Positions 51,077-61,963 of a stretch of 64,000 nt of DNA are shown piece by piece. The first letter of the stretch is position 1, and each line of letters begins with the position of its first letter. Made by a program: the position numbers and the translations under genes. Under the pieces are notes generated by a model. The model saw only the letters and a list, made by a program, of their open reading frames with translations. It was not told the origin of the DNA and ran no database searches. Source of the DNA: Pseudomonadota bacterium (GTDB lineage Bacteria > Pseudomonadota > Gammaproteobacteria > Steroidobacterales > JBCBZW01); the NCBI GenBank assembly GCA_039193195.1, contig JBCCWS010000024.1, positions 20,535-84,534 on the forward strand, read 5' to 3'.

Positions 51077-53527
51077 ATGATAAATACGACACGGACGAGA
51101 GCGGGCCGACTGCGCCCTGGGGTAGTGGCCTTGGGTCTCATGCTCGCGGTCAATCTGGCTGGGCACACGGCCGTTGGACAGGACGCTGACGTCGACGAGG
51201 AAGTGGAGGTCATTGGCATTACGCCCCTCGGCGCCGATGGGCTAGACCGCGACAAGCTGCCGTCGAACGTCCGCAGCGCCACAGATGAGGACATCCAGGC
51301 ACAGCACTTGCTTGACCTGAGTGCCTACCTCAATCGCAACTTCGCCGGTGTCTTCGTCAACGAAGGCACGACGAACCCACTACAGCCGGACATCCAGTTC
51401 CGCGGCTACACCGCCTCTCCCCTACTTGGCTTACCCCAGGGGCTGGCTGTTTACCAGGACGGCGTCCGCCTAAACGAACCATTCGGTGACACGGTGAACT
51501 GGGCGCTGATGCCCGAATCCGCGGTAGCCAGCATCGACTTGATTCCCGGCGCCTATCCCGTGTTCGGGCTCAATAGCCTCGGCGGCGCCATCGCCATCCG
51601 CACGAAGAACGGCTTCACCAACCCCGGCACCAACGTCGAGGCTGGCGCAGGCGCTTGGGGCCGGGTAACCGCGGACTTCGAAACGGGCCGCGCGTTCACT
51701 GACGACAAGGATGTAAGCTTCTACATCAACGGCTCCTACTTCGAAGAAAGCGGCTGGCGCGATTTCTCGCCATCTGAAGCTGCCCGAGTCTTTGCCAACG
51801 TGTCCTGGCAAGGCGACAACAGCACGCTGGACGCCGACATCACCTGGGCGGACACGGATCTGATCGGTAACGGTGCGATTCCCTTCGAGCTCGCTGACCA
51901 GGACCGAGAAGCGATCTTCACGCGGCCTGATCAGACTGAGAACAACCTCTTCACCCTGAACTTCCGAGGGTCTCATGCCTTCGGCGCGGCCAAGGTGAGC
52001 TGGAACGCCTACTACCGTCGCAGCGACATTTCATCCTTTAACGGCGACGACTCCGACTTCGGCGAGTGTGCCGACGACGACAACATCGGGTTTATCTGCG
52101 AGGGTGACGACGACGACGATGATGATGACGACGACGACGACGACGAGTTCGGTGACGACGACGACGATTTCGATGATGACGATGACTTCGACGACGACGA
52201 CGATGATGACGACGGCGATGACGATGACGACGAGGAAGAGGAAGTCGTCGTCGACGCCAACGGCAACCCGATCCCGGCCAACGCCAACACGATCGGCGGC
52301 ACCGTCAACCGCACCAACACTGAGCAAGACACTTACGGCCTGAACCTGCAGGTGTCTCTGGAGAGCACCTTCGCCAACGGCGGCGGCAATCAGTTCGTAA
52401 TCGGCGGTAACTTCGTCTCTAGTGCCATCGACTTCAATGCCAGCACCGAGCTCGGCACCCTGGACGACACTCGTCAGGCCATCGGCAGCGGCTTCTTCGT
52501 GAACGAGGCCTTCACGGACCTGGAAACGGAAACGGAGAACTACAGCGCGTTCTTCATCAACACCTTCTCGCCCAGCGACAGGGTCAGCATCCTGCTCTCG
52601 GGTCAGTGGAACGCCACCAATATCGTGCTCGAGGACCAGCTTGGCACGGCGCTGAACGGAGATCACTCGTTCTACCGCTTCAACCCCGCCGGCGGCATCA
52701 CCTTCGACGTGACGGACGGCATCCAGCTCTACGGTGGCTACTTCGAGTCCGCCCGGGCACCCACGCCGGTAGAGCTCACCTGCGCCGATCCGGACGATCC
52801 CTGCCGTTTGCCGAACGCGTTCCTCGCGGATCCCCCCCTAGATCAGGTGGTGGCACGCACGATAGAAGCCGGTATCCGCGGGTCCAACGGGTACCTCGAC
52901 TGGAGCGTGGGCTTCTTCCACACGCGCAACCGCGACGACATCATCTTCATCAGCGCCGGCCCCTTCACCAACTCGGGCTTCTTCGACAACGTGGGCAACA
53001 CCACGCGAGACGGCGTGGAAGTGATGTTCAATGGCAACTTTGGTAGCCGCGGCAGCTGGTTCGCCAACTACACCTACCTCGAAGCAGAGTTCGACGAGAA
53101 TTTCGCGGTGTCGAGCCCCAACAATCCCCTCGCGCAGGACGGGCAGATCGACGTGGAGGTGGGGGATCGCTTGCCGGGCATTCCGGAGCATCTGGCCAAG
53201 GCAGGCTTTAGCTACGATGTGACGCCACGCTTCACCTTCGGTGCGGACATCAACTACTCCTCAGAGCGCTTCCTGCGCGGGGACGAGGCGAACATCCTGC
53301 CCACGCTCGACGGCTTCACCACGGTGAACGTGCGGGGTGAGTATCGCCTGAGTGACCTGGCGCGTATCTTCGTCACCGTGGAGAACCTCTTCGACGAGGA
53401 ATACGCCACGCTCGGTCTGCTCGGCGAAGCCGACGAAGTGCTCGGGGACGACTTCGAGGATTCGCGCTTTCTCACCCCTGGGGCACCGCTGGCAGCGTGG
53501 GTGGGAGTGACCTTCTCACTCAAGTAA
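51077..53527 (+). CDS. TonB-dependent outer-membrane receptor with acidic insert
   Basis: An 816-residue receptor with signal peptide (VVALGLMLAVNLAGHTAVG). The plug domain follows (LPSNVRSATDEDIQAQ, FRGYTASPLLGLPQG, NSLGGAIAIRTKNG), then a beta-barrel ending in a C-terminal aromatic-rich strand (AAWVGVTFSLK). Residues 344-389, in an extracellular-loop-like position, are 36 Asp, 5 Glu and a few Phe/Gly. GAGG lies 6 bases before the ATG at 51077. It resembles Fe(3+)-dicitrate-type receptors in the plug. The ligand is unknown; the insert suggests divalent or trivalent cation binding. Confidence 0.9.
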   Translation: MINTTRTRAGRLRPGVVALGLMLAVNLAGHTAVGQDADVDEEVEVIGITPLGADGLDRDKLPSNVRSATDEDIQAQHLLDLSAYLNRNFAGVFVNEGTTNPLQPDIQFRGYTASPLLGLPQGLAVYQDGVRLNEPFGDTVNWALMPESAVASIDLIPGAYPVFGLNSLGGAIAIRTKNGFTNPGTNVEAGAGAWGRVTADFETGRAFTDDKDVSFYINGSYFEESGWRDFSPSEAARVFANVSWQGDNSTLDADITWADTDLIGNGAIPFELADQDREAIFTRPDQTENNLFTLNFRGSHAFGAAKVSWNAYYRRSDISSFNGDDSDFGECADDDNIGFICEGDDDDDDDDDDDDDEFGDDDDDFDDDDDFDDDDDDDDGDDDDDEEEEVVVDANGNPIPANANTIGGTVNRTNTEQDTYGLNLQVSLESTFANGGGNQFVIGGNFVSSAIDFNASTELGTLDDTRQAIGSGFFVNEAFTDLETETENYSAFFINTFSPSDRVSILLSGQWNATNIVLEDQLGTALNGDHSFYRFNPAGGITFDVTDGIQLYGGYFESARAPTPVELTCADPDDPCRLPNAFLADPPLDQVVARTIEAGIRGSNGYLDWSVGFFHTRNRDDIIFISAGPFTNSGFFDNVGNTTRDGVEVMFNGNFGSRGSWFANYTYLEAEFDENFAVSSPNNPLAQDGQIDVEVGDRLPGIPEHLAKAGFSYDVTPRFTFGADINYSSERFLRGDEANILPTLDGFTTVNVRGEYRLSDLARIFVTVENLFDEEYATLGLLGEADEVLGDDFEDSRFLTPGAPLAAWVGVTFSLK
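52106..52243 (+). repeat. GAC/GAT trinucleotide tract coding for poly-Asp
   Basis: A 138-base in-frame tract made mostly of GAC and GAT codons, with GAG at the end, lying inside the TonB-dependent receptor. Mixed codons argue against recent simple slippage alone. It encodes 36 aspartates and 5 glutamates in 46 residues. Confidence 0.9.
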
Positions 53528-53586
53528 TCCAGTCCCGCCATCCAACCCGGCTGGACGGGCGTCTAGCCACCTGTTCAGCCGGGCCC

Positions 53587-54444
53587 TTACCTGAGGCGGC
53601 GCTCAACCGCCGCCACAAAGGCGTCCAAAGCCCTTGGCGCCTGCACGAAGTAAAGCGACGGCTCGATCAACTCGAGCTCGCTCAAGAGCAGACCGCCCGC
53701 TCCGTCGTCAAAGACATCGACGCGCGCGTAGAGCAAGCCTTCGCGTAGCGATGCCGGCAGGCAGGCCAGAGCCTGTTGCACGAACGCACGCTCCTGCCCG
53801 GTGGGCACGTGGGCCGCCGACACCTGCTCCTGATCCCCTTTAAAACGTGCAGTTTTGACAATCGCATGACTGAGCTCGCCGTCGATGCAAACTAACGCTC
53901 GCTCCCCACCCTGCTCCACCGTGGATATGTAGGGCTGCACCATGGCGTCACGTCGCGCCGTGAGATCACGCAGAAACGCGAGTGCCTCGTCGTGCGCATG
54001 GGCTGCGAAGCGCCGGGTGGCGTAGGAGCTGCCGGAGACTGCCGGCTTCACCACGACCGAGCCCCAATCGAGCTGGGCGAACTCATGCATCGTGGGGGGC
54101 TCGCCGCGACCCACGTGCAAGGTGGGGGTGACTGGCAAGCCGGCTGCCTCCAGCGCGGCTAGGTAGCGCTTGTGGACGTTCCATCGCACAGCCTCCAGGG
54201 AATTGCACAGGTGGGTGACGCGCGCCGTCTCAGACAGAAAGGCGTCGAAGGCCTCGACGTGCCAAATGTAGTCCCAGGTGGATCTGATAATGCACAGATC
54301 GAAGGCCCCTGGTGACTCGCCGGGCGCGTTCCACGCCAGCAGCTGGGCGTCGTATCCCGCCGCACGAAAGGCCTGCAGCGTGAGTGCTTCGTCCGGATCA
54401 GGCTCGGGAAGATCGCGACAGGTGAGCAGCGCAATCCGGCCCAT
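53587..54444 (-). CDS. ATP-grasp family ligase
   Basis: A 285-residue protein resembling RimK/DcsG-like ATP-grasp enzymes. AFDLCIIRSTWDYIWHVEAF and NSLEAVRWNVHKRYL are typical N-terminal blocks. GSVVVKPAVSGSSYATRRF carries the ATP-binding Lys and glycine-rich loop, QPYISTVEQGGERALV follows, and LLLSELELIEPSLYF contains the metal-binding Glu residues. Such enzymes join a carboxylate, as acyl phosphate, to an amine. The product is unknown. It starts 3 bases after the OsmC gene stop. Confidence 0.82.
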   Translation of the reverse strand: MGRIALLTCRDLPEPDPDEALTLQAFRAAGYDAQLLAWNAPGESPGAFDLCIIRSTWDYIWHVEAFDAFLSETARVTHLCNSLEAVRWNVHKRYLAALEAAGLPVTPTLHVGRGEPPTMHEFAQLDWGSVVVKPAVSGSSYATRRFAAHAHDEALAFLRDLTARRDAMVQPYISTVEQGGERALVCIDGELSHAIVKTARFKGDQEQVSAAHVPTGQERAFVQQALACLPASLREGLLYARVDVFDDGAGGLLLSELELIEPSLYFVQAPRALDAFVAAVERRLR

Positions 54445-54447
54445 CGC

Positions 54448-54954
54448 CTAGCCGTCAGCGCCGTCTAGGGCCGGCGCACCATCGCTGGTCGCCCATTGCG
54501 TCGATAGATCTACCTCAATCTCGCACAGCACAGAGTTGGCTAGGAAGCACTCGCGGTGAGCCCGTTCGTGCAGGCTGCGCAGGGCCGCCGGGTCCGGTGC
54601 TTCACTATCATCGGCGAACCGTATGACCGGCCGCAGGGTCACGCTGGTCAGCGCCAAACGGTCCTCACCGTTTCGCGCGAGTACGCCCACCGCGTCGTCC
54701 CGGTAGCTCTCCACCACCAACCGTCGTCGCGCCGCCACGGCCAAGAAAGTGAGCATGTGACAGCTGGCGAGCGACGCGACGAAGGCCTGTTCGGGATCCA
54801 CCAGTTCGCCGTTACCCAGAAACTGGGTCGCCGCCGAGGCGGCTACCGGCGCGCCGACGCCGTCGAAGTACCATTGATGATCACGTGAATATTCTTCGTA
54901 GGTGAACGCGTGCGCGCCACGGGCCCACTCGATAGAGACGCGGTGATCGGACAT
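54448..54954 (-). CDS. OsmC family peroxiredoxin-like protein
   Basis: A 168-residue OsmC/Ohr-superfamily protein. DPEQAFVASLASCHMLTFL holds the first reactive Cys, and CFLANSVLCEIEV near the C-terminus the second. These act as a thiol peroxidase pair in OsmC proteins, reducing organic hydroperoxides. AAGGAG lies 9 bases before the ATG at 54954. It precedes the ATP-grasp gene in a likely two-gene unit. Confidence 0.9.
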   Translation of the reverse strand: MSDHRVSIEWARGAHAFTYEEYSRDHQWYFDGVGAPVAASAATQFLGNGELVDPEQAFVASLASCHMLTFLAVAARRRLVVESYRDDAVGVLARNGEDRLALTSVTLRPVIRFADDSEAPDPAALRSLHERAHRECFLANSVLCEIEVDLSTQWATSDGAPALDGADG

Positions 54955-55033
54955 GCGAGAACACTCCTTACAGCCGTCGCTCATCCGACGCCCCTCGAGT
55001 AGCTCGCAGGACGCCGGGTCGGATGATGCGATT

Positions 55034-55315
55034 TCAGTCTTGTCGGGCAGTCACTTCCAAGAGGTGGAAGCCGAACTGGGTCTGAACCGGGCCTTGCACC
55101 TCGTTTAGCGGAGCGCTGAATACGACCCGGTCGAACTCTGGCACCATCTGGCCACGCCCGAAGCTACCGAGCTCACCGCCTCGGCTGCCGGAAGGGCATT
55201 GGGAGTGCTCCCTAGCCACCTCGGCGAACGCCGCACCATCGGCGATCTGCTGCTTAAGCTCGAGGCACTGCGCCTCCGTCGGAACGAGAATATGCCGCGC
55301 ACTAGCCTGTGCCAT
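55034..55315 (-). CDS. ppiC: Peptidyl-prolyl cis-trans isomerase, parvulin type
   Basis: A 93-residue single-domain parvulin, the same length as E. coli PpiC. ARHILVPTEAQCLELK starts the fold, REHSQCPSGSRGGELGSFGRG is the central conserved block, and QTQFGFHLLEV closes it. It speeds prolyl isomerisation during folding in the cytoplasm. GGAG lies 7 bases before the ATG. The OsmC gene follows 79 bases downstream on the same strand. Confidence 0.95.
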   Translation of the reverse strand: MAQASARHILVPTEAQCLELKQQIADGAAFAEVAREHSQCPSGSRGGELGSFGRGQMVPEFDRVVFSAPLNEVQGPVQTQFGFHLLEVTARQD

Positions 55316-55393
55316 CGATCATCTCCGCAAGGACAAAGGCCGAGCAGCGTAGCGGACGCCTGCATCAGGAACAACCGGCCCGCCGAGCTCTGC

Positions 55394-55852
55394 TTAGAGG
55401 GCAGAGATGTAGATGCGTTCGGCGACACGCTGCAGCAAGCGGTGGCACGCCCACCACGCCGGCATCAGGAGCGGAGAGGCGGAGAGGAGCAATAGCGCAG
55501 TGAAGTGCACGCCCCGGGCGATCCCCACGAACGGCGCCATGATCGATAAGGGGGTCACGGCCGGATCAAAAAACCAGGCGTAACCGTAGCCCCACGCCAC
55601 CGCGGTGAGCACCGCCGCGTAGAGCAACACCCACAGCGGGGTACGGTCGCGGCCAGGGTGGCGAGTGACGTAGCGAGCCCCGTAGCTAGCACCGAACCAT
55701 AGGCTTGCAGCCGAGAAGATCGCCGCGCCGATCCAGCGTCCTTCGCTCGGCAGCAGGGGACTTAGCCAAGCCGCCGCGGCGCATGCCCCTGAGGCGGTCA
55801 GACCGTAGAGCGCACCGCTTACCAGAGAGGTCCGCCGCTTACCCGCCGACAC
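55394..55852 (-). CDS. Small four-helix membrane protein
   Basis: A 152-residue protein with about four hydrophobic helices (GLTASGACAAAAWLSPLL, then AAIFSAASLWFGASYGA, PLWVLLYAAVLTAVAWGYGY and GVHFTALLLLSASPLLM). I do not recognise the family. It starts with GTG inside the previous gene's end (14-base overlap), so it is probably co-expressed with the 55839 protein. Confidence 0.6.
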   Translation of the reverse strand: MSAGKRRTSLVSGALYGLTASGACAAAAWLSPLLPSEGRWIGAAIFSAASLWFGASYGARYVTRHPGRDRTPLWVLLYAAVLTAVAWGYGYAWFFDPAVTPLSIMAPFVGIARGVHFTALLLLSASPLLMPAWWACHRLLQRVAERIYISAL

Positions 55853-56534
55853 GGCTCGCTCCGCCGCCCGAGCCTGAGGAGCCGTCGACCCCCTGGCGCA
55901 GATCCGCGGCTAGCTGTCGCATCGCCCGCGATTGGCGTTCCATAGCCGTCACGTCGAGGCTGGCCACGGCCTCCTCCAATCCCTGCGCCAACTGCGCCGC
56001 ACGATCCGCGCCATCGATGACCAGCCGGCTGACCCCAGCGACGGCGTCCAGTCCGAGATCCGTCAGTGGATTGGAGAGCAAGGGAATGCGCCGCACGACG
56101 TTGGAGACTTGCGTGATCGTGCGATCGAGCAGCAGCAACCCATCTACGCTGGTCGTACGCATCGCGCCGAGTAACTCGCCCATCGCGCCGGAGGTCTCCT
56201 GTAGCGAGGCAAGCAGCGAGAGCGCCCCGCGGTACTCATCGATAGCGCCACGTGCTTCCTGATCGATACGTCGGTGAACTAACACCACGAAGCCCAAGGC
56301 ACCGGCGACGAGCAGCGCGCCAAGGATCGCCACGATCCACTTCCAGGCACCGCCGAGGACCAAGGCTCCCAACAAGCTCACCAGCCCGACCGCCCCGGCC
56401 GCTATCGCCCCGTGCATCGCCTGACGGAGTTGACCGAGGGCCGCCTGCCACTCGTCTGCCATCAAGGCTGCTTCCTGCGGCGGGCGCGCCTGATCTTGCG
56501 TGTCTGTCGCGGGCTTGTGCGCTTCGCTGTTCAT
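55839..56534 (-). CDS. Membrane-anchored helical protein of unknown function
   Basis: A 231-residue protein: an N-terminal charged region, two adjacent transmembrane helices (GAIAAGAVGLVSLLGALVLG and WIVAILGALLVAGALGFVVL), then a long helical cytoplasmic or periplasmic domain ending in a Gly/Ser tail. The layout recalls small methyl-accepting-like or phage-shock-like membrane proteins but no family motif is clear. The ATG at 56534 is preferred; the ORF to 56618 would enter the aminotransferase promoter. Divergent from the aminotransferase gene. Confidence 0.6.
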   Translation of the reverse strand: MNSEAHKPATDTQDQARPPQEAALMADEWQAALGQLRQAMHGAIAAGAVGLVSLLGALVLGGAWKWIVAILGALLVAGALGFVVLVHRRIDQEARGAIDEYRGALSLLASLQETSGAMGELLGAMRTTSVDGLLLLDRTITQVSNVVRRIPLLSNPLTDLGLDAVAGVSRLVIDGADRAAQLAQGLEEAVASLDVTAMERQSRAMRQLAADLRQGVDGSSGSGGGASRVGG

Positions 56535-56608
56535 ATCCCGTATCCTAGTCCTTAACTCCGGCCGTACCGGAGGCGATCCACCCTTCGATGTTAGGTACTC
56601 GCCCGCCC

Positions 56609-57757
56609 ATGTCCGCATCCATTCAAAGCAAGCTGCCGGACGTCGGCACTACCATCTTCTCCGTAATGAGCCAGCTGGCCGCCGAGCACGGCGCCATCAA
56701 CCTGTCTCAGGGTTACCCCGATTTCGATCCGCCGCAAGCCCTGCTCAGCGGCCTGACCCGCGCCGTCAACAGCGGCGCCAATCAGTACGCGCCCATGGCT
56801 GGCCTCCCAGCACTAGGCGAAGCGCTGGGCGAGAAACACCGCGTCCTCTATGGCCATGAGGGCGATTGGGCCTCGCAGCTGACGGTCACGGTCGGCGCCA
56901 CCGAAGCACTCTTCAGCGCCGTGCAAGCCCTGGTGCATGCGGGCGATGAGGTCATAGTGCTCGACCCTGCTTACGACGCCTACGAGCCCGCCGTCCGCTT
57001 GGCCGGCGGCACCGTGCGACGCGTCGCCCTTCGCAGCGAGGACTTCAGCGTCGACTGGCAACGGGTGGAGGACGCGATCCGGCCGAACACCCGCTTGCTA
57101 ATGCTGAACTTCCCCCATAACCCCACTGGGGCGATCCTAACGCACGACGACTTGGACACCCTGGAAGCTCTCCTCGAGCGCCATCCGCTCACTGTGGTCA
57201 GCGACGAGGTCTACGAACACATGGTGTACGACGGGCGCCCGCACCTGAGCTTGCTGACCCGACCTGCCCTCGCCACCCGCGCGGTCGTCGTATCCTCCTT
57301 CGGCAAGACCTGCCATTGCACGGGCTGGAAGATTGGCTATTGCACGGCGCCTTCACCCATCACCCAAGAGATTCGAAAGGTTCATCAGTTCGTTCCCTTC
57401 GCCGTGAGCACACCCATGCAGCACGCACTGGCTGAGTTCACGACCCAGCACCCCGAGCACCACGAGGCACTGCCGTCCTTCTACCAGGGCAAGCGCGACC
57501 TGTTCGTGTCGCTCCTACAAGACTCGCGCCTAGAGCTTACGCCGACACCTTCCACCTACTTCCAGCTCGCCGACTACAGCGCCCTAAGTGAGTTAGACGA
57601 TGTGGCCTACGCGCGCCAACTCACGATAGACGTCGGCGTCGCGGCAATCCCCGTTTCCGTGTTCTGCGAGTCCTTTGACCGTCGCCTGGTGCGATTCTGC
57701 TTCGCCAAGGACGACGACACCCTACGTCAAGCGGCGGAGAAGTTATGTCAGCTCTAA
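56609..57757 (+). CDS. ybdL: Methionine/kynurenine-type aminotransferase, YbdL-like
   Basis: A 382-residue class I PLP aminotransferase. QSKLPDVGTTIFSVMSQLA and INLSQGYPDFDPP match E. coli YbdL from the start; NFPHNPTGA binds substrate, VSDEVYEHMVYDG holds the PLP-ring Tyr and Asp, and SSFGKTCHCTGWKIGYC the Schiff-base Lys. It transaminates 4-methylthio-2-oxobutyrate and related keto acids using glutamine. Its end overlaps the omega-amidase gene by 13 bases, the natural partner that drives the reaction by hydrolysing the 2-oxoglutaramate formed. Confidence 0.9.
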   Translation: MSASIQSKLPDVGTTIFSVMSQLAAEHGAINLSQGYPDFDPPQALLSGLTRAVNSGANQYAPMAGLPALGEALGEKHRVLYGHEGDWASQLTVTVGATEALFSAVQALVHAGDEVIVLDPAYDAYEPAVRLAGGTVRRVALRSEDFSVDWQRVEDAIRPNTRLLMLNFPHNPTGAILTHDDLDTLEALLERHPLTVVSDEVYEHMVYDGRPHLSLLTRPALATRAVVVSSFGKTCHCTGWKIGYCTAPSPITQEIRKVHQFVPFAVSTPMQHALAEFTTQHPEHHEALPSFYQGKRDLFVSLLQDSRLELTPTPSTYFQLADYSALSELDDVAYARQLTIDVGVAAIPVSVFCESFDRRLVRFCFAKDDDTLRQAAEKLCQL

Positions 57758-58518
57758 CCCTCAGCCTGATTCAGGCAAACCTCGCCTGGCACGACCCTGA
57801 GCGCAACCACGAGGTACTAAGCCAACATATCCAGCGCCTACCCCCGAGCGATGTAATCGTCCTGCCGGAGATGTTCAGCACGGGCTTCAGCATGGATGCG
57901 GCGGCTCTGGCCGAGCCCACGGACGGCCCGTCGGTGGGCTGGTTGCGCGCGCAGGCACGCGCCACCGATGCTGCCGTGTGCGGCTCGCTGATCGTGGTTG
58001 AAGAGGGTCTCTACTACAACCGCTTTTGCTGGGTGACGCCCGACGGCGCGCTGACCACCTACGACAAGCGCCACCTCTTCCGCATGGCGGGCGAGCATGA
58101 GCACTACGCGGCGGGAGCCTCCCGATGCACGGTCGACTTCCGCGGCTTTCGGATCTTGCCGTTGGTTTGCTACGACCTACGCTTCCCCGTATGGAGCCGC
58201 AACACGCAGCAGTACGACCTGATGATCGTCGTCGCCAACTGGCCGACGCCAAGGCGCACGGCGTGGCAGACTCTGCTGCGCGCCCGCGCGATCGAGAACG
58301 TAAGCTACGTGGCCGGGGTGAACCGAGTGGGAGAGGATGGCAACGGCGTGCCCTACGGCGGCGATTCGGCGGTGATCAACTACCTAGGCAAGCCGCTCGC
58401 CACCCTGGCGGAGGTGGAAACGCACGTGAGCGTGACGATCGAGCGCGATCCGCTGATGCGTTTCCGCGATCGATTCCCCTTCCACCTCGATGCGGACACG
58501 TTCGCGCTTGACGACTGA
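57745..58518 (+). CDS. yafV: Omega-amidase, YafV-like nitrilase family
   Basis: A 257-residue nitrilase-superfamily hydrolase. The catalytic triad is Glu42 in LPEMFSTGF, Lys108 in YDKRHLF and Cys142 in LVCYDLRFPVW. It resembles E. coli YafV, which hydrolyses 2-oxoglutaramate and 2-oxosuccinamate left by glutamine transaminases. The 13-base overlap with the YbdL-like gene supports a joint role in methionine salvage or keto-acid repair. Confidence 0.92.
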   Translation: MSALTLSLIQANLAWHDPERNHEVLSQHIQRLPPSDVIVLPEMFSTGFSMDAAALAEPTDGPSVGWLRAQARATDAAVCGSLIVVEEGLYYNRFCWVTPDGALTTYDKRHLFRMAGEHEHYAAGASRCTVDFRGFRILPLVCYDLRFPVWSRNTQQYDLMIVVANWPTPRRTAWQTLLRARAIENVSYVAGVNRVGEDGNGVPYGGDSAVINYLGKPLATLAEVETHVSVTIERDPLMRFRDRFPFHLDADTFALDD

Positions 58519-58529
58519 GAGAGGGGGGC

Positions 58530-58572
58530 CAGCGAGACGGCGAAGGGAGGGGAAGCTCCGACCGTCTCGCTG
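58530..58572. terminator. 11 bp inverted repeat in a convergent gap
   Basis: CAGCGAGACGG at 58530-58540 pairs perfectly with CCGTCTCGCTG at 58562-58572 across a 21-base loop. It lies 11 bases past the YafV stop and between converging units, so a bidirectional terminator is likely though no T-run is present. Confidence 0.55.
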
Positions 58573-58649
58573 ACATAAGCGCAACCCTGCGCGTTTTTGG
58601 GAAGTAGCTGCAACGACCGCGCCAACGCCACACAGAGGGTCGCGATTCA

Positions 58650-58663
58650 GGCGCTTAAGCGCC
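58650..58663. repeat. 14-base perfect palindrome
   Basis: GGCGCTTAAGCGCC, a perfect palindrome between the yafV and eda ends. It could be a small hairpin or protein-binding site; nothing ties it to a known regulator. Confidence 0.45.
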
Positions 58664-58724
58664 GCGCGCGGCGCAGCCCAGCAGCACCTGTCAATGCAAT
58701 CGACGATGAACGATGCAACCTAAC

Positions 58725-59348
58725 TCAGAGCTCGCGTACACCGCGCGCCAGCTCCGCAATCCCCGACCAGTCGCGTCCATCCACCGCCTCGCGGGGCAGC
58801 AACCAGCTGCCGCCCACGCAGGGGACAGCGCCGAGCGCGAGGTACTGGGGCGCCGTATCCAGGGAGATCCCGCCCGTCGGGCAAAATCGAATCCCCGGGA
58901 ACACGGCGGACATGGCCTTGAGCGCGCTGACCCCACCGGCAGGTCCCGCCGGGAAGAACTTGGCCGCCGTATAGCCCGAGGCCACCAAGCTCGCCACCTC
59001 CGTCGGGGTCTGAGCGCCCGGCAGGTAGGGCAAGCGACGACGGCGTGCCGAGGCCACGAGCTCCGGGGGTGATCCGGGCGAGACGATGAACTGCGCTCCG
59101 GCCTCTTCGGCCAGCACCCAGTCGTGAGCTGTCCACACGGTGCCCGCTCCGACGAGCAGATCAGGAAGCTCGCGGCGCAGGGCTTCAATCGCCGCCAAGG
59201 CATCGCGGGTGCGCAGGGTCACCTCGATGATCTGCACGCCGCCCTGCATCAGCGCCTCGCCGATAGCCACGGCGTAGGTGGCATCAGGAATACTGGCCAC
59301 GGGGACGACCCGAGAGCGCTCCAGCACCGTATCGATCGTAATGTCCAT
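58725..59348 (-). CDS. eda: KDPG/KHG aldolase
   Basis: A 207-residue class I aldolase. Glu42 in IEVTLRT and the Schiff-base Lys130 in YTAAKFFPAG are the catalytic residues; CPTGGIS is the phosphate-binding loop. It splits 2-keto-3-deoxy-6-phosphogluconate to pyruvate and glyceraldehyde 3-phosphate, the last Entner-Doudoroff step. It lies 23 bp downstream of edd and ends the operon. Confidence 0.97.
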   Translation of the reverse strand: MDITIDTVLERSRVVPVASIPDATYAVAIGEALMQGGVQIIEVTLRTRDALAAIEALRRELPDLLVGAGTVWTAHDWVLAEEAGAQFIVSPGSPPELVASARRRRLPYLPGAQTPTEVASLVASGYTAAKFFPAGPAGGVSALKAMSAVFPGIRFCPTGGISLDTAPQYLALGAVPCVGGSWLLPREAVDGRDWSGIAELARGVREL

Positions 59349-59371
59349 ATCAGTCTCTCGCGTAAATTGGC

Positions 59372-61243
<1,872 letters not shown>

Positions 61244-61258
61244 CGCATGAGTCTCCTG

Positions 61259-61963
61259 CTAAGGCGCCCAATAACAAGTGACAGGAACACGGGCCTGCTG
61301 CAGCACGCATCGCACCGGTAACTCCGCCGGATCATCCCCCCCCATCGCGCGCTCAAGCACGATGAGCTTCTCGTCGCCGAACAGCAGTAGGCCGATCTCA
61401 CGGGAAGCCAGCAGGCGCGGAGGACTCAGCGTGATGCGCGGCTGCGAGAGGCGCGGCACGTAGACCGCCGCAGCTGCCTCGCGTTCGCTGAGCAAGGCGG
61501 CGAGATTGGTCGCATCGGGGAACAGGGAGGCCGTGTGCCCATCCGCGCCCATGCCGAGCAGGCAGTAGTCGAAGGGCTCGTCGAGCGTGGCGAAATGGCG
61601 GTTGACTGCGTCTACGGCGTCTTCCGGAGCCGGTTGTTCTCGGTAAAGACCGTGGAGGCGCGCCGCTGCGCCCGGGCCCTGCAGAAGTTCACGGCGCACG
61701 AGGGCTTCGTTGCTGTCGGCATGATCGACGGGCACCCAGCGCTCATCGCTCAGCGTCAGGTCGACGCTGCCCCACGGCAGGGTCTGTCGACCGAGGGTCC
61801 GGAACAGGCTCACTGGCGATGATCCACCGCTCAGGCATAACCAGGCGCGTCGATCAGCTCCAACGGCCCGCTCGATGGCCACCGCCATCACGCCGCTCAA
61901 GGCGGAGGTGGCCTCTTCGCGCGTAGCGAAGCGCTCAATCGTGGGGTTACTACGCGTACTCAT
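61259..61963 (-). CDS. pgl: 6-phosphogluconolactonase
   Basis: A 234-residue DevB-type lactonase. CLSGGSSPVSLFRTL, DLTLSDERWVPVDH and LLGMGADGHTASLFPD are the family's hallmark blocks, the last with the active-site His. It hydrolyses 6-phosphogluconolactone made by Zwf. The ATG at 61963 overlaps the zwf stop by the ATGA arrangement, coupling the two steps. Confidence 0.96.
   Translation of the reverse strand: MSTRSNPTIERFATREEATSALSGVMAVAIERAVGADRRAWLCLSGGSSPVSLFRTLGRQTLPWGSVDLTLSDERWVPVDHADSNEALVRRELLQGPGAAARLHGLYREQPAPEDAVDAVNRHFATLDEPFDYCLLGMGADGHTASLFPDATNLAALLSEREAAAAVYVPRLSQPRITLSPPRLLASREIGLLLFGDEKLIVLERAMGGDDPAELPVRCVLQQARVPVTCYWAP

Noticed and set aside
52106..52243. GAC repeat tract as a CRISPR or satellite array
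   Set aside because: It is an uninterrupted in-frame triplet tract within a complete receptor gene, with no spacer structure.
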